Notes: generated by a model from the letters alone, not told the origin. Shown: positions 8,509 through 18,974, counted from the first letter of the stretch. The stretch is DNA of 64,000 bases from Prevotella sp. 885 (GCF_002265625.1 NZ_NOVE01000002.1:124001-188000); one strand, 5' to 3'. Made by a program: numbers and translations.

Positions 8509-10623
8509 ATGGCAAATCGCGATTTACATTTGACTCGTAACATCGGCATTATGGCTCACATCGATGCCGGTAAGACCACAACTTCTGAGCGTATCCTGTT
8601 CTACACAGGTAAGACTCATAAGATTGGTGAGGTTCACGACGGCGCTGCCACAATGGACTGGATGGCACAGGAGCAGGAGCGTGGTATCACTATCACATCT
8701 GCTGCTACAACTTGTAACTGGAACTATCTTGGCAAGTCATACAAGATCAACTTGATCGATACTCCGGGACACGTTGACTTTACCGCTGAGGTGGAGCGTT
8801 CACTCCGCGTTCTCGACGGCGCAGTTGCAACTTACTCTGCAGCCGACGGTGTTCAGCCGCAGTCTGAGACTGTATGGCGCCAGGCTGACAAGTATAATGT
8901 ACCCCGTATCGGTTACGTTAACAAGATGGACCGTTCAGGTGCTGACTTCTTCGAGACAGTACAGCAGATGAAGGACATCCTCGGTGCTAATCCTTGTCCT
9001 ATTCAGATTCCTATCGGAGCTGAGGAGAACTTCAAGGGTGTGGTTGACCTTCTCAAGATGAAGGCTATCCTTTGGCACGACGAGACAATGGGTGCTGAGT
9101 ACGACGTTGAGGATATTCCCGCTGACCTCGTTGACGAGGCTAACGAGTGGAGAGAGAAGATGGTTGAATCAGCAGCTAACTTCGACGACGCTCTTATGGA
9201 GAAGTACCTCGAGGGTCAGGAAATCACTGAAGAGGAGCTTATCGCTGCTATCCGCAAGGGTACAATCTCAATGGAGCTTACTCCTATGCTTCTCGGTTCT
9301 TCATACAAGAACAAGGGTGTACAGCCGCTTCTCGACTACGTTTGCGCATTCCTTCCTTCACCGCTCGATACAGCAGCCATCGTAGGTACAAACCCCGATA
9401 CTGAGGAAGAGGAGGATCGTAAGCCTTCTGAGGATGAGCCGACATCAGCTCTCGCATTCAAGATCGCTACTGACCCGTTCATGGGCCGTCTGGTGTTCTT
9501 CCGCGTTTACTCAGGTAAGGTTGAGGCAGGTTCTTACGTTTACAACACACGTTCACGCAAGAAGGAGCGCATCTCACGTCTGTTCCAGATGAACTCAAAT
9601 AAGGAAATTCCTATGGAATCAATCGACGCTGGTGATATCGGCGCAGGTGTAGGTTTTAAGGATATCCGCACAGGTGATACTCTCTGCGACGAGGCACATC
9701 CTATCGTGCTCGAGTCAATGACATTCCCTGATACCGTAATCTCTATCGCAGTTGAGCCGAAGAGCCAGGCTGACATCGCCAAGCTCGACAACGGTCTTGC
9801 CAAGCTCGCTGAGGAGGACCCGACATTCACCGTTCGTACCGACGAGCAGAGTGGCCAGACCATTATCTCAGGTATGGGTGAGCTTCACCTCGATATCATT
9901 ATCGACCGTCTGAAGCGCGAGTTCAAGGTAGAGTGTAACCAGGGTAAGCCTCAGGTTAACTACAAGGAGGCAATCACAAAGCCGGTACAGCTCCGCGAGG
10001 TTTACAAGAAGCAGTCTGGTGGTCGTGGTAAGTTCGCTGACATCATCGTTACAATCGGTCCGAAGGACGCAGATTATAAGGAGGGCGACTTCCAGTTCAT
10101 CAATGAGGTTAAGGGTGGTAACATTCCTAAGGAATTCATCCCCTCTGTACAGAAGGGCTTCGAGAACGCTATGAAGAGTGGCGTACTCGGTGGCTATCCG
10201 ATGACAGACCTCAAGGTTGTCCTCACCGACGGTTCGTTCCACCCGGTTGACTCTGACCAGCTCTCATTCGAGCTCGCTGCCCTCAACGCTTACAAGAACG
10301 CTTGCCCGAAGGCAGGTCCGGTTCTTATGGAGCCTATCATGAAGGTAGAGGTTGTTACTCCGGAGGAGAACATGGGTGACGTTATCGGCGACCTTAACAA
10401 GCGTCGTGGTCAGGTAGAGGGTATGGAAGAGGCTCGCTCTGGTGCCCGTATCGTTAAGGCAATGGTGCCGCTGGCAGAAATGTTCGGTTACGTTACAGCA
10501 CTCCGTACCATCACTTCAGGTCGTGCAACAAGCTCAATGGAGTACGATCATCACTCACCGCTCTCAAGCTCAATCGCTAAGGCTGTACTTGAGGAGGTAA
10601 AGGGTCGCGCAGACCTCGTGTAA
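8509..10623 (+). CDS. fusA: Translation elongation factor G
   Basis: 704 residues with the full five-domain EF-G layout. GTPase motifs: AHIDAGKTT (G1), DTPGH (G3) and NKMD (G4). Domain IV contains [15 protein letters not shown], and domain V has [17 protein letters not shown]. It drives ribosomal translocation with GTP hydrolysis. Bacteroidota often carry a second, divergent EF-G elsewhere; the copy here, in the str cluster with an intact GTPase centre, should be the housekeeping one. tuf does not follow, in contrast to proteobacterial str operons. A terminator-like structure comes next. Confidence 0.98.
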   Translation: MANRDLHLTRNIGIMAHIDAGKTTTSERILFYTGKTHKIGEVHDGAATMDWMAQEQERGITITSAATTCNWNYLGKSYKINLIDTPGHVDFTAEVERSLRVLDGAVATYSAADGVQPQSETVWRQADKYNVPRIGYVNKMDRSGADFFETVQQMKDILGANPCPIQIPIGAEENFKGVVDLLKMKAILWHDETMGAEYDVEDIPADLVDEANEWREKMVESAANFDDALMEKYLEGQEITEEELIAAIRKGTISMELTPMLLGSSYKNKGVQPLLDYVCAFLPSPLDTAAIVGTNPDTEEEEDRKPSEDEPTSALAFKIATDPFMGRLVFFRVYSGKVEAGSYVYNTRSRKKERISRLFQMNSNKEIPMESIDAGDIGAGVGFKDIRTGDTLCDEAHPIVLESMTFPDTVISIAVEPKSQADIAKLDNGLAKLAEEDPTFTVRTDEQSGQTIISGMGELHLDIIIDRLKREFKVECNQGKPQVNYKEAITKPVQLREVYKKQSGGRGKFADIIVTIGPKDADYKEGDFQFINEVKGGNIPKEFIPSVQKGFENAMKSGVLGGYPMTDLKVVLTDGSFHPVDSDQLSFELAALNAYKNACPKAGPVLMEPIMKVEVVTPEENMGDVIGDLNKRRGQVEGMEEARSGARIVKAMVPLAEMFGYVTALRTITSGRATSSMEYDHHSPLSSSIAKAVLEEVKGRADLV

Positions 10624-10641
10624 TAATCACGTAATTGCGAA

Positions 10642-10661
10642 GGGAGTCGTCCGCGACTCCC
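10642..10661 (+). other. Hairpin downstream of fusA
   Basis: A perfect 8-bp stem, GGGAGTCG (10642-10649)/CGACTCCC (10654-10661), with loop TCCG. No T-run follows directly; it precedes the larger terminator-like hairpin. Confidence 0.6.
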
Positions 10662-10686
10662 GACAATATAAAATCTAAAGGGACAT

Positions 10687-10738
10687 GGGGCGTCGCTTAG
10701 CGAATGACTCTTAAGCGACGTACCCCACCTCCTTTTTT
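10687..10738 (+). terminator. Intrinsic terminator or attenuator between fusA and rpsJ
   Basis: CGTCGCTTA (10691-10699) pairs perfectly with TAAGCGACG (10712-10720), extended by GGGG (10687-10690)/CCCC (10723-10726) across a small bulge. Six T residues follow at 10733-10738. It would split the str part from the S10 part or act as a control point. No TAnnTTTG box was found between it and rpsJ, so full termination would leave the S10 operon without an obvious promoter. Confidence 0.65.
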
Positions 10739-10822
10739 CGGCTGTTCAGCACTCCAAGTTGAGAACATAAATCACGCTGAATGTGCCATTCAAGAATTGC
10801 ATTATTAATTTTAAATACAATC

Positions 10823-11128
10823 ATGAGTCAAAAAATTCGTATCAAGCTGAAGAGCTACGACCACAAGCTCGTAGACAAGTCAGCCGAGAAGATCGTAAAG
10901 GCAGTAAAGGCAACAGGCGCCATCGTTAGCGGTCCTATTCCATTGCCTACTCACAAGCGCATCTACACTGTAAACCGCAGTACTTTCGTTAACAAGAAAT
11001 CACGTGAGCAGTTCCAGCTCTCTGACTTCAAGCGTCTTATCGACATCTACAGCTCAACAGCTAAGACTGTAGACGCTCTTATGAAGCTTGAGCTCCCCAG
11101 CGGTGTAGAAGTAGAGATCAAAGTATAG
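10823..11128 (+). CDS. rpsJ: 30S ribosomal protein S10
   Basis: 101 residues from the ATG at 10823 ([18 protein letters not shown]). An in-frame ATG at 10781 would add 14 unrelated residues and is rejected by family length. The C-terminal half contains [14 protein letters not shown] and the conserved tail. S10 is a 30S head protein and also the NusE factor in antitermination complexes. It is the first gene after the terminator-like structure and begins the S10 block; rplC follows after 27 bp. Confidence 0.98.
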   Translation: MSQKIRIKLKSYDHKLVDKSAEKIVKAVKATGAIVSGPIPLPTHKRIYTVNRSTFVNKKSREQFQLSDFKRLIDIYSSTAKTVDALMKLELPSGVEVEIKV

Positions 11129-11155
11129 TAACATTCATTTTTAATATTCATTGAA

Positions 11156-11770
11156 ATGCCAGGATTAATTGGAAAAAAAATCGGAATGACATCCGTTTTC
11201 AGTGCCGACGGTAAGAACGTACCGTGCACTGTTATCGAAGCTGGTCCATGTGTTGTAACACAGGTCAAGACCGTTGAGACAGACGGCTACAAGGCAGTTC
11301 AGCTGGGCTTTGGTGAGGCTAAGGAGAAGAACACCACTAAGCCTATGATGGGCACCTTCAAGAAGGCTGGTACAACACCTAAGAAGCACTTGGCCGAGTT
11401 CAAGTTCGACGAGGAGTACAACCTCGGTGACGTAATCACCGTTGATCTCTTCGCTGATGTAGAATACGTTGACATTGTAGGCACATCTAAGGGAAAAGGT
11501 TTCCAGGGTGTTGTTAAGCGTCATGGATTCGGTGGTGTAGGTCAGAGCACTCACGGTCAGGACGACCGCGCTCGTAAGCCGGGTTCAATCGGCGCCTGCT
11601 CTTACCCAGCAAAGGTATTCAAGGGAATGCGCATGGGCGGCCAGATGGGCGGCGACCGCGTAACAACCCAGAATCTCAAAGTGTTAAAGGTTATTCCGGA
11701 GCACAACCTTATTCTCGTTAAGGGTTCTGTAGCCGGATGCAATGGTTCAACCGTATTAATCAAGAAATAA
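11156..11770 (+). CDS. rplC: 50S ribosomal protein L3
   Basis: 204 residues. It starts [15 protein letters not shown], the hallmark N-terminus, and carries the long internal loop [20 protein letters not shown] that reaches the peptidyl-transferase centre, followed by [16 protein letters not shown]3 is one of the earliest 50S assembly proteins. Its stop codon overlaps the start of rplD in TAATG, giving translational coupling. Confidence 0.98.
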   Translation: MPGLIGKKIGMTSVFSADGKNVPCTVIEAGPCVVTQVKTVETDGYKAVQLGFGEAKEKNTTKPMMGTFKKAGTTPKKHLAEFKFDEEYNLGDVITVDLFADVEYVDIVGTSKGKGFQGVVKRHGFGGVGQSTHGQDDRARKPGSIGACSYPAKVFKGMRMGGQMGGDRVTTQNLKVLKVIPEHNLILVKGSVAGCNGSTVLIKK

Positions 11771-12399
11771 TGGAAGTTAGCGTATTAAATATCAACGGTC
11801 AGGAGACCGGCAGAAAGGTTCAGCTTAACGACGCAATCTTCGGTATCGAGCCTAACGACCACGTTCTCTACCTCGACGTAAAGCAGTATCTCGCTAACCA
11901 GCGCCAGGGTACAGCTAAGTCTAAGGAGCGTAGCGAGGTCAGCGGTTCAACACGCAAGCTCGGACGCCAGAAGGGCGGCGGCGGTGCACGCCGTGGTGAC
12001 ATCAACTCACCGGTACTCGTAGGTGGTGGTCGCGTATTCGGCCCGAAGCCCCGCAACTATAGCTTCAAGCTCAACAAGAAGGTTAAGGCTCTCGCACGTA
12101 AGTCAGCTCTTTCTTACAAGGCTCAGGAGTCAGCTATCGTAGTTGTTGAAGATTTCACAATGGAGGCTCCCAAGACTAAAGATTTCGTAAATATTACTAA
12201 AAATCTTAAAGTTGAGGGCAAAAAGCTCCTTCTTCTTTTGCCGGAAGTAAATAAAAATGTATTTTTGTCGTCACGCAACTTGCAGCGTACAAATGTCATG
12301 ACAGCAACACAGCTCAACGCCTATAAGGTGCTCAACGCTGACGTGCTTGTTATCACAGAAAACTCGCTCAAGGCTATCGACTCAATCTTAACAAAATAA
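11770..12399 (+). CDS. rplD: 50S ribosomal protein L4
   Basis: 209 residues from the ATG at 11770-11772, which shares its A with the rplC stop (TAATG). An upstream in-frame ATG inside rplC at 11737 is not used. The extended loop [20 protein letters not shown], which lines the exit tunnel and affects macrolide binding, is intact. In E. coli L4 also represses the S10 operon through its leader; whether it does so here is unknown. Confidence 0.98.
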   Translation: MEVSVLNINGQETGRKVQLNDAIFGIEPNDHVLYLDVKQYLANQRQGTAKSKERSEVSGSTRKLGRQKGGGGARRGDINSPVLVGGGRVFGPKPRNYSFKLNKKVKALARKSALSYKAQESAIVVVEDFTMEAPKTKDFVNITKNLKVEGKKLLLLLPEVNKNVFLSSRNLQRTNVMTATQLNAYKVLNADVLVITENSLKAIDSILTK

Positions 12400-12414
12400 T
12401 AGGAGGCAACAGAC

Positions 12415-12759
12415 ATGACATTTATCGTAAAACCTTTGGTTACCGAGAAGATGACCAAGCTCACAGACAAGTCCTCTGTAGCCAAGACATACAAGGTTAA
12501 GGGTCAGGAGCGCACAAAGAAGGCCGAGACAAAGTACGGCTTCATCGTGCTTCCCGAGGCTAACAAGCTTGAGATAAAGAAGGAGATCGAGACACGCTAC
12601 AATGTTACCGTGCTTGACGTGAACACAATGGTATACGCTGGCAAGCGCCAGAGCCGTTACACACGCAAGGGTCTCGTTAAGGGACAGAAGAACTCTTTCA
12701 AGAAAGCAATCGTCACTCTCAAGGAGGGCGATGAAATCGATTTTTACAGCAATATCTAA
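12415..12759 (+). CDS. rplW: 50S ribosomal protein L23
   Basis: 114 residues, a little longer than the ~95-100 of many bacteria because of a basic C-terminal loop (AGKRQSRYTRKGLVKGQ). It begins MTFIVKPLVTEKMTKL, matching the conserved PLVTEK start. L23 sits at the tunnel exit and is the docking site for trigger factor and SRP. A good Shine-Dalgarno-like AGGAGG lies upstream (about 12402), unusual among these genes. rplB follows 8 bp downstream. Confidence 0.97.
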   Translation: MTFIVKPLVTEKMTKLTDKSSVAKTYKVKGQERTKKAETKYGFIVLPEANKLEIKKEIETRYNVTVLDVNTMVYAGKRQSRYTRKGLVKGQKNSFKKAIVTLKEGDEIDFYSNI

Positions 12760-12767
12760 AATAAAAA

Positions 12768-13592
12768 ATGGCAGTACGTAAATTTAAACCGGTTACTCCG
12801 GGACAAAGACACAAAGTTATTGGCACGTTCGAGGAGATTACTGCATCCGTGCCAGAGAAGTCTCTCGTTTTCGGTAAGCGCTCTACTGGTGGTCGAAACA
12901 ACACTGGTAAGATGACTGTCCGCTACATGGGCGGCGGCCACAAGAGGAAGTATCGTTTGATCGACTTCAAGCGAGAGAAGGATGGTGTTCCAGCTGTAGT
13001 TAAGACAATTGAGTATGATCCGAACCGTTCGGCTCGTATCGCTCTCTTGTTCTACGCAGATGGTGAAAAACGTTACATTATTGCTCCTAACGGACTGGAA
13101 GTAGGTGCTACCCTCATGTCCGGCGCTGATGCCGCACCTGAGATCGGTAACGCTCTTCCCCTCGCAAACATTCCCGTTGGTACTGTGATCCACAACATCG
13201 AGTTGCGTCCGGGCCAGGGTGCTCTGCTTGTTCGTTCGGCTGGTAATTTCGCTCAGTTGACTTCTCGTGAAGGCAGTTACTGTGTTATTAAGCTCCCTTC
13301 TGGCGAAACTCGCCAGGTGTTGAGCGCTTGTAAGGCAACCGTAGGTAGTGTAGGAAACTCTGACCACGCTCTTGAGCAGTCAGGTAAGGCAGGCCGCTCA
13401 CGCTGGCTTGGACGTCGTCCTCACAACCGTGGTGTAGTTATGAACCCTGTAGATCACCCGATGGGTGGTGGCGAAGGCCGTCAGTCTGGTGGACACCCAC
13501 GTTCACGCAAGGGCTTGTATGCTAAGGGTCTCAAGACACGTGCACCCAAGAAGCAGTCTAACAAGTATATCATCGAAAGAGCTAACAAATAA
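12768..13592 (+). CDS. rplB: 50S ribosomal protein L2
   Basis: 274 residues, canonical length. It contains the rRNA-binding core ([36 protein letters not shown]) and the C-terminal loop [13 protein letters not shown] with the conserved His needed for peptidyl-transferase activity. L2 is a primary 23S binder bridging the subunits. It is tightly packed between rplW and rpsS. Confidence 0.99.
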   Translation: MAVRKFKPVTPGQRHKVIGTFEEITASVPEKSLVFGKRSTGGRNNTGKMTVRYMGGGHKRKYRLIDFKREKDGVPAVVKTIEYDPNRSARIALLFYADGEKRYIIAPNGLEVGATLMSGADAAPEIGNALPLANIPVGTVIHNIELRPGQGALLVRSAGNFAQLTSREGSYCVIKLPSGETRQVLSACKATVGSVGNSDHALEQSGKAGRSRWLGRRPHNRGVVMNPVDHPMGGGEGRQSGGHPRSRKGLYAKGLKTRAPKKQSNKYIIERANK

Positions 13593-13606
13593 AACAAGAG
13601 TAAATT

Positions 13607-13873
13607 ATGAGTCGTTCATTAAAAAAAGGTCCATATATCAACGTGTCGCTTGAGAAGAAGGTTCTCGCTATGAACGAGAGCGGCAAGAAGACTGTTGTAA
13701 AGACCTGGGCTAGAGCATCAATGATCTCACCTGACTTCGTGGGACATACTGTTGCAGTTCATAACGGAAACAAATTTATCCCTGTTTACATCACTGAGAA
13801 CATGGTAGGTCACAAGCTCGGCGAATTCTCTCCGACACGTCGCTTCGGTGGTCACTCAGGTAACAGAAAGTAA
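13607..13873 (+). CDS. rpsS: 30S ribosomal protein S19
   Basis: 88 residues, family length. It begins [18 protein letters not shown] and ends in [14 protein letters not shown], both conserved. S19 forms a heterodimer with S13 in the 30S head near the A-site finger. rplV follows after 37 bp. Confidence 0.98.
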   Translation: MSRSLKKGPYINVSLEKKVLAMNESGKKTVVKTWARASMISPDFVGHTVAVHNGNKFIPVYITENMVGHKLGEFSPTRRFGGHSGNRK

Positions 13874-13910
13874 GCGGGTTTAAACCATTTAAAAAATTAG
13901 GAAATAAATA

Positions 13911-14315
13911 ATGGGAGCAAGAAAACATATATCGGCTGAGAAAATCAAAGAAGCCCGTAAGAACTTGTACTTCGCAAAGCTCAACGGCGTTCCTTCCTCA
14001 CCACGTAAGATGCGCTACGTTGTAGACATGGTTCGTGGAATGGAGGTTAACCGTGCGCTCGGCGTGCTCCGCTTCTCAAAGAAGCAGGCTGCAGCTGACG
14101 TAGAGAAGCTTTTGCGTTCGGCTATTGCAAACTGGGAGGCCAAGAATGACCGCAAGGCAGAAGACGGCGAACTCTTCATCACTAAGGTGTTCGTTGACTG
14201 TGGTACTACAATGAAGCGCATGCGTCCGGCACCTCAGGGTCGCGGCTACCGCATCCGCAAGCGCAGCAACCACGTGACTCTGTTTGTTGATACCAAAACT
14301 AATGACGAAAAATAA
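13911..14315 (+). CDS. rplV: 50S ribosomal protein L22
   Basis: 134 residues, longer than the ~110 of E. coli, as is usual in Bacteroidota. The conserved [18 protein letters not shown] and the tunnel hairpin tip [19 protein letters not shown] are present; deletions in that tip give macrolide resistance in other species and none is seen here. L22 spans the exit tunnel constriction. rpsC follows after 8 bp. Confidence 0.98.
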   Translation: MGARKHISAEKIKEARKNLYFAKLNGVPSSPRKMRYVVDMVRGMEVNRALGVLRFSKKQAAADVEKLLRSAIANWEAKNDRKAEDGELFITKVFVDCGTTMKRMRPAPQGRGYRIRKRSNHVTLFVDTKTNDEK

Positions 14316-14323
14316 TAAGTAGA

Positions 14324-15049
14324 ATGGGACAGAAAGTTAATCCAATAAGCAACCGTCTCGGCATCATCCGCGGATGGGATTCCAATTGGTTCGGTGGCAA
14401 GAGCTTCGGTGACAACCTCGTTGAGGACAAGAACATCCGTACTTACCTCAACAAGCGACTCGAGAAGGCAAGCGTTTCACGCATCGTTATCGAGCGTACT
14501 CTCAAGCTCATCACCATCACAATCTGCACAGCACGTCCGGGTATCGTCATTGGTAAGGGTGGACAGGATGTTGACAAGCTCAAGGAAGAGCTCAAGAAGC
14601 TCTACAAGAAGGACATCCAGATCAACATCTTCGAGGTTAAGAAGCCTGAGCTCGACGCCAACATCGTGGGCAACAACATCGCCCGCCAGGTAGAGGGCAA
14701 GATCGCTTACCGTCGTGCCATCAAGATGGCTATCCAGAACACTATGCGCGCTGGCGCTGAGGGTGTGAAGATCCAGATTACTGGACGCCTGAACGGTGCC
14801 GAAATGGCCCGCAAGGAAATGTTCAAGGAAGGTCGTACACCGCTGCACACATTCCGCGCTGATATCGATTACTGCCAGGCAGAGGCCCTCACAAAGGTAG
14901 GTCTCCTCGGCATCAAGGTATGGATCTGCCGTGGCGAGGTTTACGGAGATCGTGACCTCACACCTAACTTCACACAGGAGAAGCAGAACGGTGGCTCAAA
15001 CAATGGCCGCGGAAGCCGTGGTAATCGCAAGAGAAACAATAACCGTTAA
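14324..15049 (+). CDS. rpsC: 30S ribosomal protein S3
   Basis: 241 residues. It starts [20 protein letters not shown] and includes the KH-type RNA-binding motif ([17 protein letters not shown]) and the C-terminal S3 domain ([18 protein letters not shown], important for mRNA entry and helicase activity). The end is a Gly/Asn/Arg-rich basic tail. rplP follows after 15 bp. Confidence 0.98.
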   Translation: MGQKVNPISNRLGIIRGWDSNWFGGKSFGDNLVEDKNIRTYLNKRLEKASVSRIVIERTLKLITITICTARPGIVIGKGGQDVDKLKEELKKLYKKDIQINIFEVKKPELDANIVGNNIARQVEGKIAYRRAIKMAIQNTMRAGAEGVKIQITGRLNGAEMARKEMFKEGRTPLHTFRADIDYCQAEALTKVGLLGIKVWICRGEVYGDRDLTPNFTQEKQNGGSNNGRGSRGNRKRNNNR

Positions 15050-15064
15050 AAGTAAGACACTACA

Positions 15065-15493
15065 ATGTTACAGCCAAAAAGAGTAAAATATAGAAGACCT
15101 CAAGACGGACGTGGTAACAAAGGCAACGCCCACAGAGGCACACAGTTGGCTTTCGGCTCGTTCGGCATCAAGACACTTGAGGCAAAATGGATCGACAGCC
15201 GTCAGATTGAGGCAGCCCGTGTTGCTGTAAACCGTTACATGCAGCGTCAGGGTCAGGTCTGGATCCGAATCTTCCCCGACAAACCTATCACACGTAAGCC
15301 TGCTGACGTACGTATGGGTAAGGGTAAGGGTGATCCCGCAGGATGGGTAGCTCCCGTGACTCCGGGTCGTATCCTTTTCGAGGTTGAGGGTGTAAGCTTC
15401 GACATCGCTAAGGAGGCTCTCCGCCTCGCAGCCCAGAAACTGCCGGTTAAGACTAAGTTTGTTGTAAGACGTGATTTCGATAAAAACGCTTAA
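15065..15493 (+). CDS. rplP: 50S ribosomal protein L16
   Basis: 142 residues. The start [13 protein letters not shown], the loop [15 protein letters not shown] and [16 protein letters not shown] are family hallmarks; the conserved Arg of the [13 protein letters not shown] segment contacts tRNA near the A site. L16 is a late assembly protein of the 50S central protuberance. rpmC starts 3 bp after its stop. Confidence 0.98.
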   Translation: MLQPKRVKYRRPQDGRGNKGNAHRGTQLAFGSFGIKTLEAKWIDSRQIEAARVAVNRYMQRQGQVWIRIFPDKPITRKPADVRMGKGKGDPAGWVAPVTPGRILFEVEGVSFDIAKEALRLAAQKLPVKTKFVVRRDFDKNA

Positions 15494-15496
15494 TTT

Positions 15497-15691
15497 ATGA
15501 AGATTAAAGAAGTAAGAGAAATGGATGCCAAGACATTGGCAGAGACAAAGGAGAACCTCCAGGAGAAGCTCGCTCAGATGAAGCTCAACCACACCGTTAC
15601 TCCGCTTGAGAATCCATCACAGATTAAAGCTGTTCGTCGCGACATCGCGCGTCTGAATACCGAAATCCGCCAGAGAGAACTTAACAAATAA
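15497..15691 (+). CDS. rpmC: 50S ribosomal protein L29
   Basis: 64 residues, a two-helix hairpin typical of L29. It starts [17 protein letters not shown] and ends [18 protein letters not shown]29 sits beside L23 at the tunnel exit. It is packed between rplP (3 bp) and rpsQ. Confidence 0.97.
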   Translation: MKIKEVREMDAKTLAETKENLQEKLAQMKLNHTVTPLENPSQIKAVRRDIARLNTEIRQRELNK

Positions 15692-15702
15692 CAATGGTCC
15701 AG

Positions 15703-15960
15703 ATGGAAACAAGAAATTTAAGAAAAACAAGACAGGGTGTCGTAATTAGCAACAAGATGGATAAAACCATTGTTATCGCAGCTAAGTTCAAGGAGAAGCA
15801 CCCTATTTATGGTAAGTTCGTCCAGAAGACAAAGAAATACCACGCACATGACGAGAAGAACGAGGCCAACATCGGCGATACAGTTCTCATCATGGAGACT
15901 CGTCCCTTGAGCAAGACCAAGAGATGGAGATTAGTACAAATCGTAGAAAAAGCTAAGTAA
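15703..15960 (+). CDS. rpsQ: 30S ribosomal protein S17
   Basis: 85 residues from the ATG at 15703 ([14 protein letters not shown]). An in-frame ATG at 15694 would give 88 residues with MVQ added; family members in Bacteroidales begin at METRNL-type sequences, so the later start is preferred, but both are possible. The OB-fold core [11 protein letters not shown] and [19 protein letters not shown] is intact. S17 binds 16S rRNA helices 7 and 11. rplN follows after 3 bp. Confidence 0.96.
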   Translation: METRNLRKTRQGVVISNKMDKTIVIAAKFKEKHPIYGKFVQKTKKYHAHDEKNEANIGDTVLIMETRPLSKTKRWRLVQIVEKAK

Positions 15961-15963
15961 ATT

Positions 15964-16329
15964 ATGATACAGTCAGAATCAAGACTTACAGTATGTGATA
16001 ACAGCGGTGCTCGCGAGGCTCTCTGTATTCGCGTTCTCGGTGGTACAGGCCGCCGTTACGCAAGCGTAGGAGACGTTATCGTAGTAGCCGTAAAGAACGT
16101 TATCCCGTCAAGTGATTTGAAGAAGGGTGCGGTATCTAAGGCTTTGATCGTGCGCACAAAGAAGGAAATCCGTCGTGCTGACGGCTCATATATCCGCTTT
16201 GACGACAACGCATGCGTACTGCTCAACAACGCAGGTGAGCTCCGCGGTAGCCGTATCTTCGGCCCCGTTGCACGTGAGCTTCGCGCAGTGAATATGAAGG
16301 TCGTTTCTTTGGCACCTGAGGTTCTTTAA
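15964..16329 (+). CDS. rplN: 50S ribosomal protein L14
   Basis: 121 residues, exact family length. It begins [20 protein letters not shown] and contains [13 protein letters not shown] and the conserved end [14 protein letters not shown]14 forms inter-subunit bridges with 16S rRNA and is the binding site of the silencing factor RsfS. rplX follows 23 bp downstream. Confidence 0.99.
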   Translation: MIQSESRLTVCDNSGAREALCIRVLGGTGRRYASVGDVIVVAVKNVIPSSDLKKGAVSKALIVRTKKEIRRADGSYIRFDDNACVLLNNAGELRGSRIFGPVARELRAVNMKVVSLAPEVL

Positions 16330-16352
16330 TATTTTAAATCGCTAACAAAGTA

Positions 16353-16673
16353 ATGAGTAAGTTACATATTAAGAAAAATGATACAGTCGTTGTCCTTGCC
16401 GGTCAGGATAAGGGCAAGACTGGTAAGGTGCTCAAGGTGCTGGTTGATGAGAACCGCGCACTCGTTGAAGGTGTGAACATGGTTTCGAAGAGCACCAAGC
16501 CTTCTGCTAAGAACCCTCAGGGTGGCATCGTAAAGCAGGAAGCTCCGATACATATCTCCAACCTCAGCCTCGTTGATCCCAAGAGCGGCAAGCCCACTCG
16601 CGTAGGCATCAAGGTTGCAGAGGATGGCAAGAAAGTACGCATCGCTAAAAAATCAGGGGAGGAAATCAAATAA
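16353..16673 (+). CDS. rplX: 50S ribosomal protein L24
   Basis: 106 residues. A KOW motif is visible near the N-terminus ([18 protein letters not shown]), followed by [20 protein letters not shown]24 is one of two assembly-initiator proteins of the 50S subunit. Its stop overlaps the rplE start (TAATG at 16671-16675), indicating translational coupling. Confidence 0.98.
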   Translation: MSKLHIKKNDTVVVLAGQDKGKTGKVLKVLVDENRALVEGVNMVSKSTKPSAKNPQGGIVKQEAPIHISNLSLVDPKSGKPTRVGIKVAEDGKKVRIAKKSGEEIK

Positions 16674-17227
16674 TGGATACAGCACAGTTAAAGAAAGTCT
16701 ATGCCGAGACCATCGCTCCGGCACTGATGAAGCAGTTCAACTACTCTTCTTCTATGCAGATTCCTGTCCTGAAGAAGATTGTCATCAACCAGGGTCTTGG
16801 AGATGCAACACAGGACAAGAAGATCATCGAAGTAGCTATCAATGAGATTTCTACTATCGCAGGTCAGAAGGCTGTAGCCACATACTCTAAGAAGGATATC
16901 GCCAACTTCAAGCTTCGTAAGAAGATGCCTATCGGCGTTATGGTAACTCTCCGTCGTGAGCGCATGTATGAGTTCCTCGAGAAGCTCGTTCGCATCGCTC
17001 TTCCCCGTATCCGCGACTTCAAGGGTATCGAGAGCAAGTTCGACGGCCGTGGTAACTACACACTCGGTATTCAGGAGCAGATCATCTTCCCTGAGATTAA
17101 CATCGACCAGATCGACCGTATTCAGGGTATGAACATCACATTCGTGACATCTGCAAACACCGACGAAGAGGGCTACGCTCTCCTCAAGGCATTCGGTCTT
17201 CCATTTAAAAACGCTAAAAACGACTAA
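16673..17227 (+). CDS. rplE: 50S ribosomal protein L5
   Basis: 184 residues. The start overlaps rplX by one base. Conserved features include [16 protein letters not shown], the P-site loop region [15 protein letters not shown], and [17 protein letters not shown]5 binds 5S rRNA in the central protuberance and forms a bridge to S13. rpsN follows after 5 bp. Confidence 0.98.
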   Translation: MDTAQLKKVYAETIAPALMKQFNYSSSMQIPVLKKIVINQGLGDATQDKKIIEVAINEISTIAGQKAVATYSKKDIANFKLRKKMPIGVMVTLRRERMYEFLEKLVRIALPRIRDFKGIESKFDGRGNYTLGIQEQIIFPEINIDQIDRIQGMNITFVTSANTDEEGYALLKAFGLPFKNAKND

Positions 17228-17232
17228 GCAAT

Positions 17233-17535
17233 ATGGCAAAAGAATCAATGAAGGCTCGTGAGGTAAAGCGTGCCAAACTCGTTGCTCGCTATGCTGAGAA
17301 GCGTGCTGCTCTGAAGAAGATCATCGCAACTTCTGAGGATCCCTCTGAGGCTTACGAGGCTGCCCGCAAGCTGCAGGCAATCCCTAAGAACGCTAACCCC
17401 ATCCGCCTGCACAACCGCTGCAAGATCACTGGTCGTCCCAAGGGATATATCCGCCAGTTCGGTCTCAGCCGTATCCAGTTCCGCGAGATGGCTTCACAGG
17501 GTCTTATCCCGGGCGTAAAGAAGGCCAGCTGGTAA
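17233..17535 (+). CDS. rpsN: 30S ribosomal protein S14, zinc-free long form
   Basis: 100 residues, the long class of S14. The region that carries two CXXC pairs in zinc-binding S14 reads [20 protein letters not shown] with a single Cys, so no zinc is bound. S14 acts in the 30S head next to S3 and S10. It is followed by an 88-bp gap before rpsH. Confidence 0.98.
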   Translation: MAKESMKAREVKRAKLVARYAEKRAALKKIIATSEDPSEAYEAARKLQAIPKNANPIRLHNRCKITGRPKGYIRQFGLSRIQFREMASQGLIPGVKKASW

Positions 17536-17587
17536 GCCAGCCTTCTTCCACCAAATAGGTAAATATTTATTTTTAACTTTAATATTG

Positions 17588-17620
17588 TCGGGGTAGTCCC
17601 GATTAATTAAACTTTTTTTT
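17588..17620 (+). promoter_or_regulatory. Hairpin plus T-run upstream of rpsH
   Basis: TCGGG (17588-17592) pairs with CCCGA (17598-17602), loop GTAGT; eight T residues follow at 17613-17620, directly before the rpsH start. The distance between stem and T-run is too long for a standard terminator. It could be a leader element for S8 control, which in E. coli acts in the spc operon, but this is inference. Confidence 0.3.
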
Positions 17621-17623
17621 AAA

Positions 17624-18019
17624 ATGACAGATCCAATAGCAGATTTTCTGACAAGACTCAGAAACGCAATCATGGCTCATCACCGTGTTGTAGAGGTACC
17701 TGCATCTAACTTGAAGAAAGAGATCACTAAGATCCTCTTCGAGAAGGGTTACATCCTCAACTACAAGTTCGTAGAGGACGGCCCTCAGGGCTCAATCAAG
17801 GTCGCACTCAAGTACGACCCCGCCACAAAGACTAACGCTATCACTTCGCTGAAGCGCGTCTCTACTCCTGGCCTCCGTAAGTACGTTGGCTACAAGGATA
17901 TGCCGAGAGTAATTAACGGATTGGGTATTGCTATCCTCTCTACTTCAAAGGGCGTTATGACAGACAAAGAGGCTGCAGCCCAGAAGATTGGTGGTGAGGT
18001 TCTTTGCTATGTTTATTAA
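17624..18019 (+). CDS. rpsH: 30S ribosomal protein S8
   Basis: 131 residues, canonical. It starts MTDPIADFLTRLRNA and ends in VLCYVY, with the conserved STSKGVMTDKEA near the C-terminus (rRNA helix 21 contact). In E. coli S8 is the translational repressor of the spc operon; the 88-bp structured gap upstream is the place to look for a related site. rplF follows after 16 bp. Confidence 0.98.
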   Translation: MTDPIADFLTRLRNAIMAHHRVVEVPASNLKKEITKILFEKGYILNYKFVEDGPQGSIKVALKYDPATKTNAITSLKRVSTPGLRKYVGYKDMPRVINGLGIAILSTSKGVMTDKEAAAQKIGGEVLCYVY

Positions 18020-18035
18020 TTGGAGGATTTAGAAT

Positions 18036-18602
18036 ATGTCAAGAATAGGAAAATTACCAATTAGTATCCCTGCTAACGTTACCGTCACTTTCGCTAATGG
18101 CGTTGTAAACGTAAAAGGTCCTAAGGGCGAGATGTCACAGAAGATTGACCCGTCTATCATCACCAAGATTGAGGATAACACCATCACTTTCGAGGTAGAT
18201 GAGAACAGCCCTGTAAACTATAAGCAGAAGTCAGCTTTCCACGGTCTCTACCGCTCACTCGTCCACAACATGGTTGTAGGCGTAAGCGAGGGCTACAAGA
18301 AGGTACTTGAGCTTGTCGGAGTCGGTTATCGTGTTTCTAACCAGGGCAACATCATCGAGTTCGCTCTCGGTTACACTCACCCCATCTTCATCGAGCTTCC
18401 TTCTGAGGTTAAGGTGGAGACTAAGAGTGAGAGAAACCAGAATCCTATCATCACTCTCGAGACTTGCGACAAGCAGTTGCTCGGTCTCATCTGTGCCAAG
18501 ATTCGTTCTTTCCGCAAGCCTGAGCCTTACAAGGGCAAGGGTATATTGTTCCAAGGTGAAGTTATTCGCAGAAAGTCTGGTAAGTCTGCTGCAGCTAAGT
18601 AA
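18036..18602 (+). CDS. rplF: 50S ribosomal protein L6
   Basis: 188 residues. It starts MSRIGKLPISIPANV and contains VNVKGPKGEMSQ, the duplicated L6 fold, and the conserved end RKPEPYKGKGILFQGEVIRR. L6 lies near the sarcin-ricin loop and the factor-binding site. rplR follows after 21 bp. Confidence 0.98.
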   Translation: MSRIGKLPISIPANVTVTFANGVVNVKGPKGEMSQKIDPSIITKIEDNTITFEVDENSPVNYKQKSAFHGLYRSLVHNMVVGVSEGYKKVLELVGVGYRVSNQGNIIEFALGYTHPIFIELPSEVKVETKSERNQNPIITLETCDKQLLGLICAKIRSFRKPEPYKGKGILFQGEVIRRKSGKSAAAK

Positions 18603-18623
18603 CATTCTTAATTTAAGGAAATC

Positions 18624-18968
18624 ATGACAACAAAGAAAATTGAAAGACGAATCAAGATCAAATATAGAGTTCGTAAGCGTGTCAATGGCTCAGCAGAGCG
18701 TCCTCGTCTGAGCGTGTTCCGCAGCAACAAGCAGATTTATGCTCAGGTCATCAATGACCTCAACGGCACTACTATCGCTTCTGCTTCATCTCTCGGTCTC
18801 GAGAAGATGCCTAAGAAGGAGCAGGCTGCCAAGGTAGGCGAGCTCGTTGCAGCTAACGCTATCGCAGCTGGTGTAACAGCTGTGGTTTTCGACCGTAACG
18901 GTTATCTCTATCACGGACGTGTAAAGGAGCTTGCTGATGCAGCTCGTAACGGTGGTCTCAAATTCTAA
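18624..18968 (+). CDS. rplR: 50S ribosomal protein L18
   Basis: 114 residues. Conserved [18 protein letters not shown] and the C-terminal [20 protein letters not shown] are present. L18 binds 5S rRNA together with L5. rpsE follows after 6 bp. Confidence 0.98.
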   Translation: MTTKKIERRIKIKYRVRKRVNGSAERPRLSVFRSNKQIYAQVINDLNGTTIASASSLGLEKMPKKEQAAKVGELVAANAIAAGVTAVVFDRNGYLYHGRVKELADAARNGGLKF

Positions 18969-18974
18969 ACGATT

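Noticed and set aside
10624..10822. Missing tuf as an assembly error
   Set aside because: Absence of tuf between fusA and rpsJ is usual in Bacteroidota; the region is a short structured spacer without coding remains.
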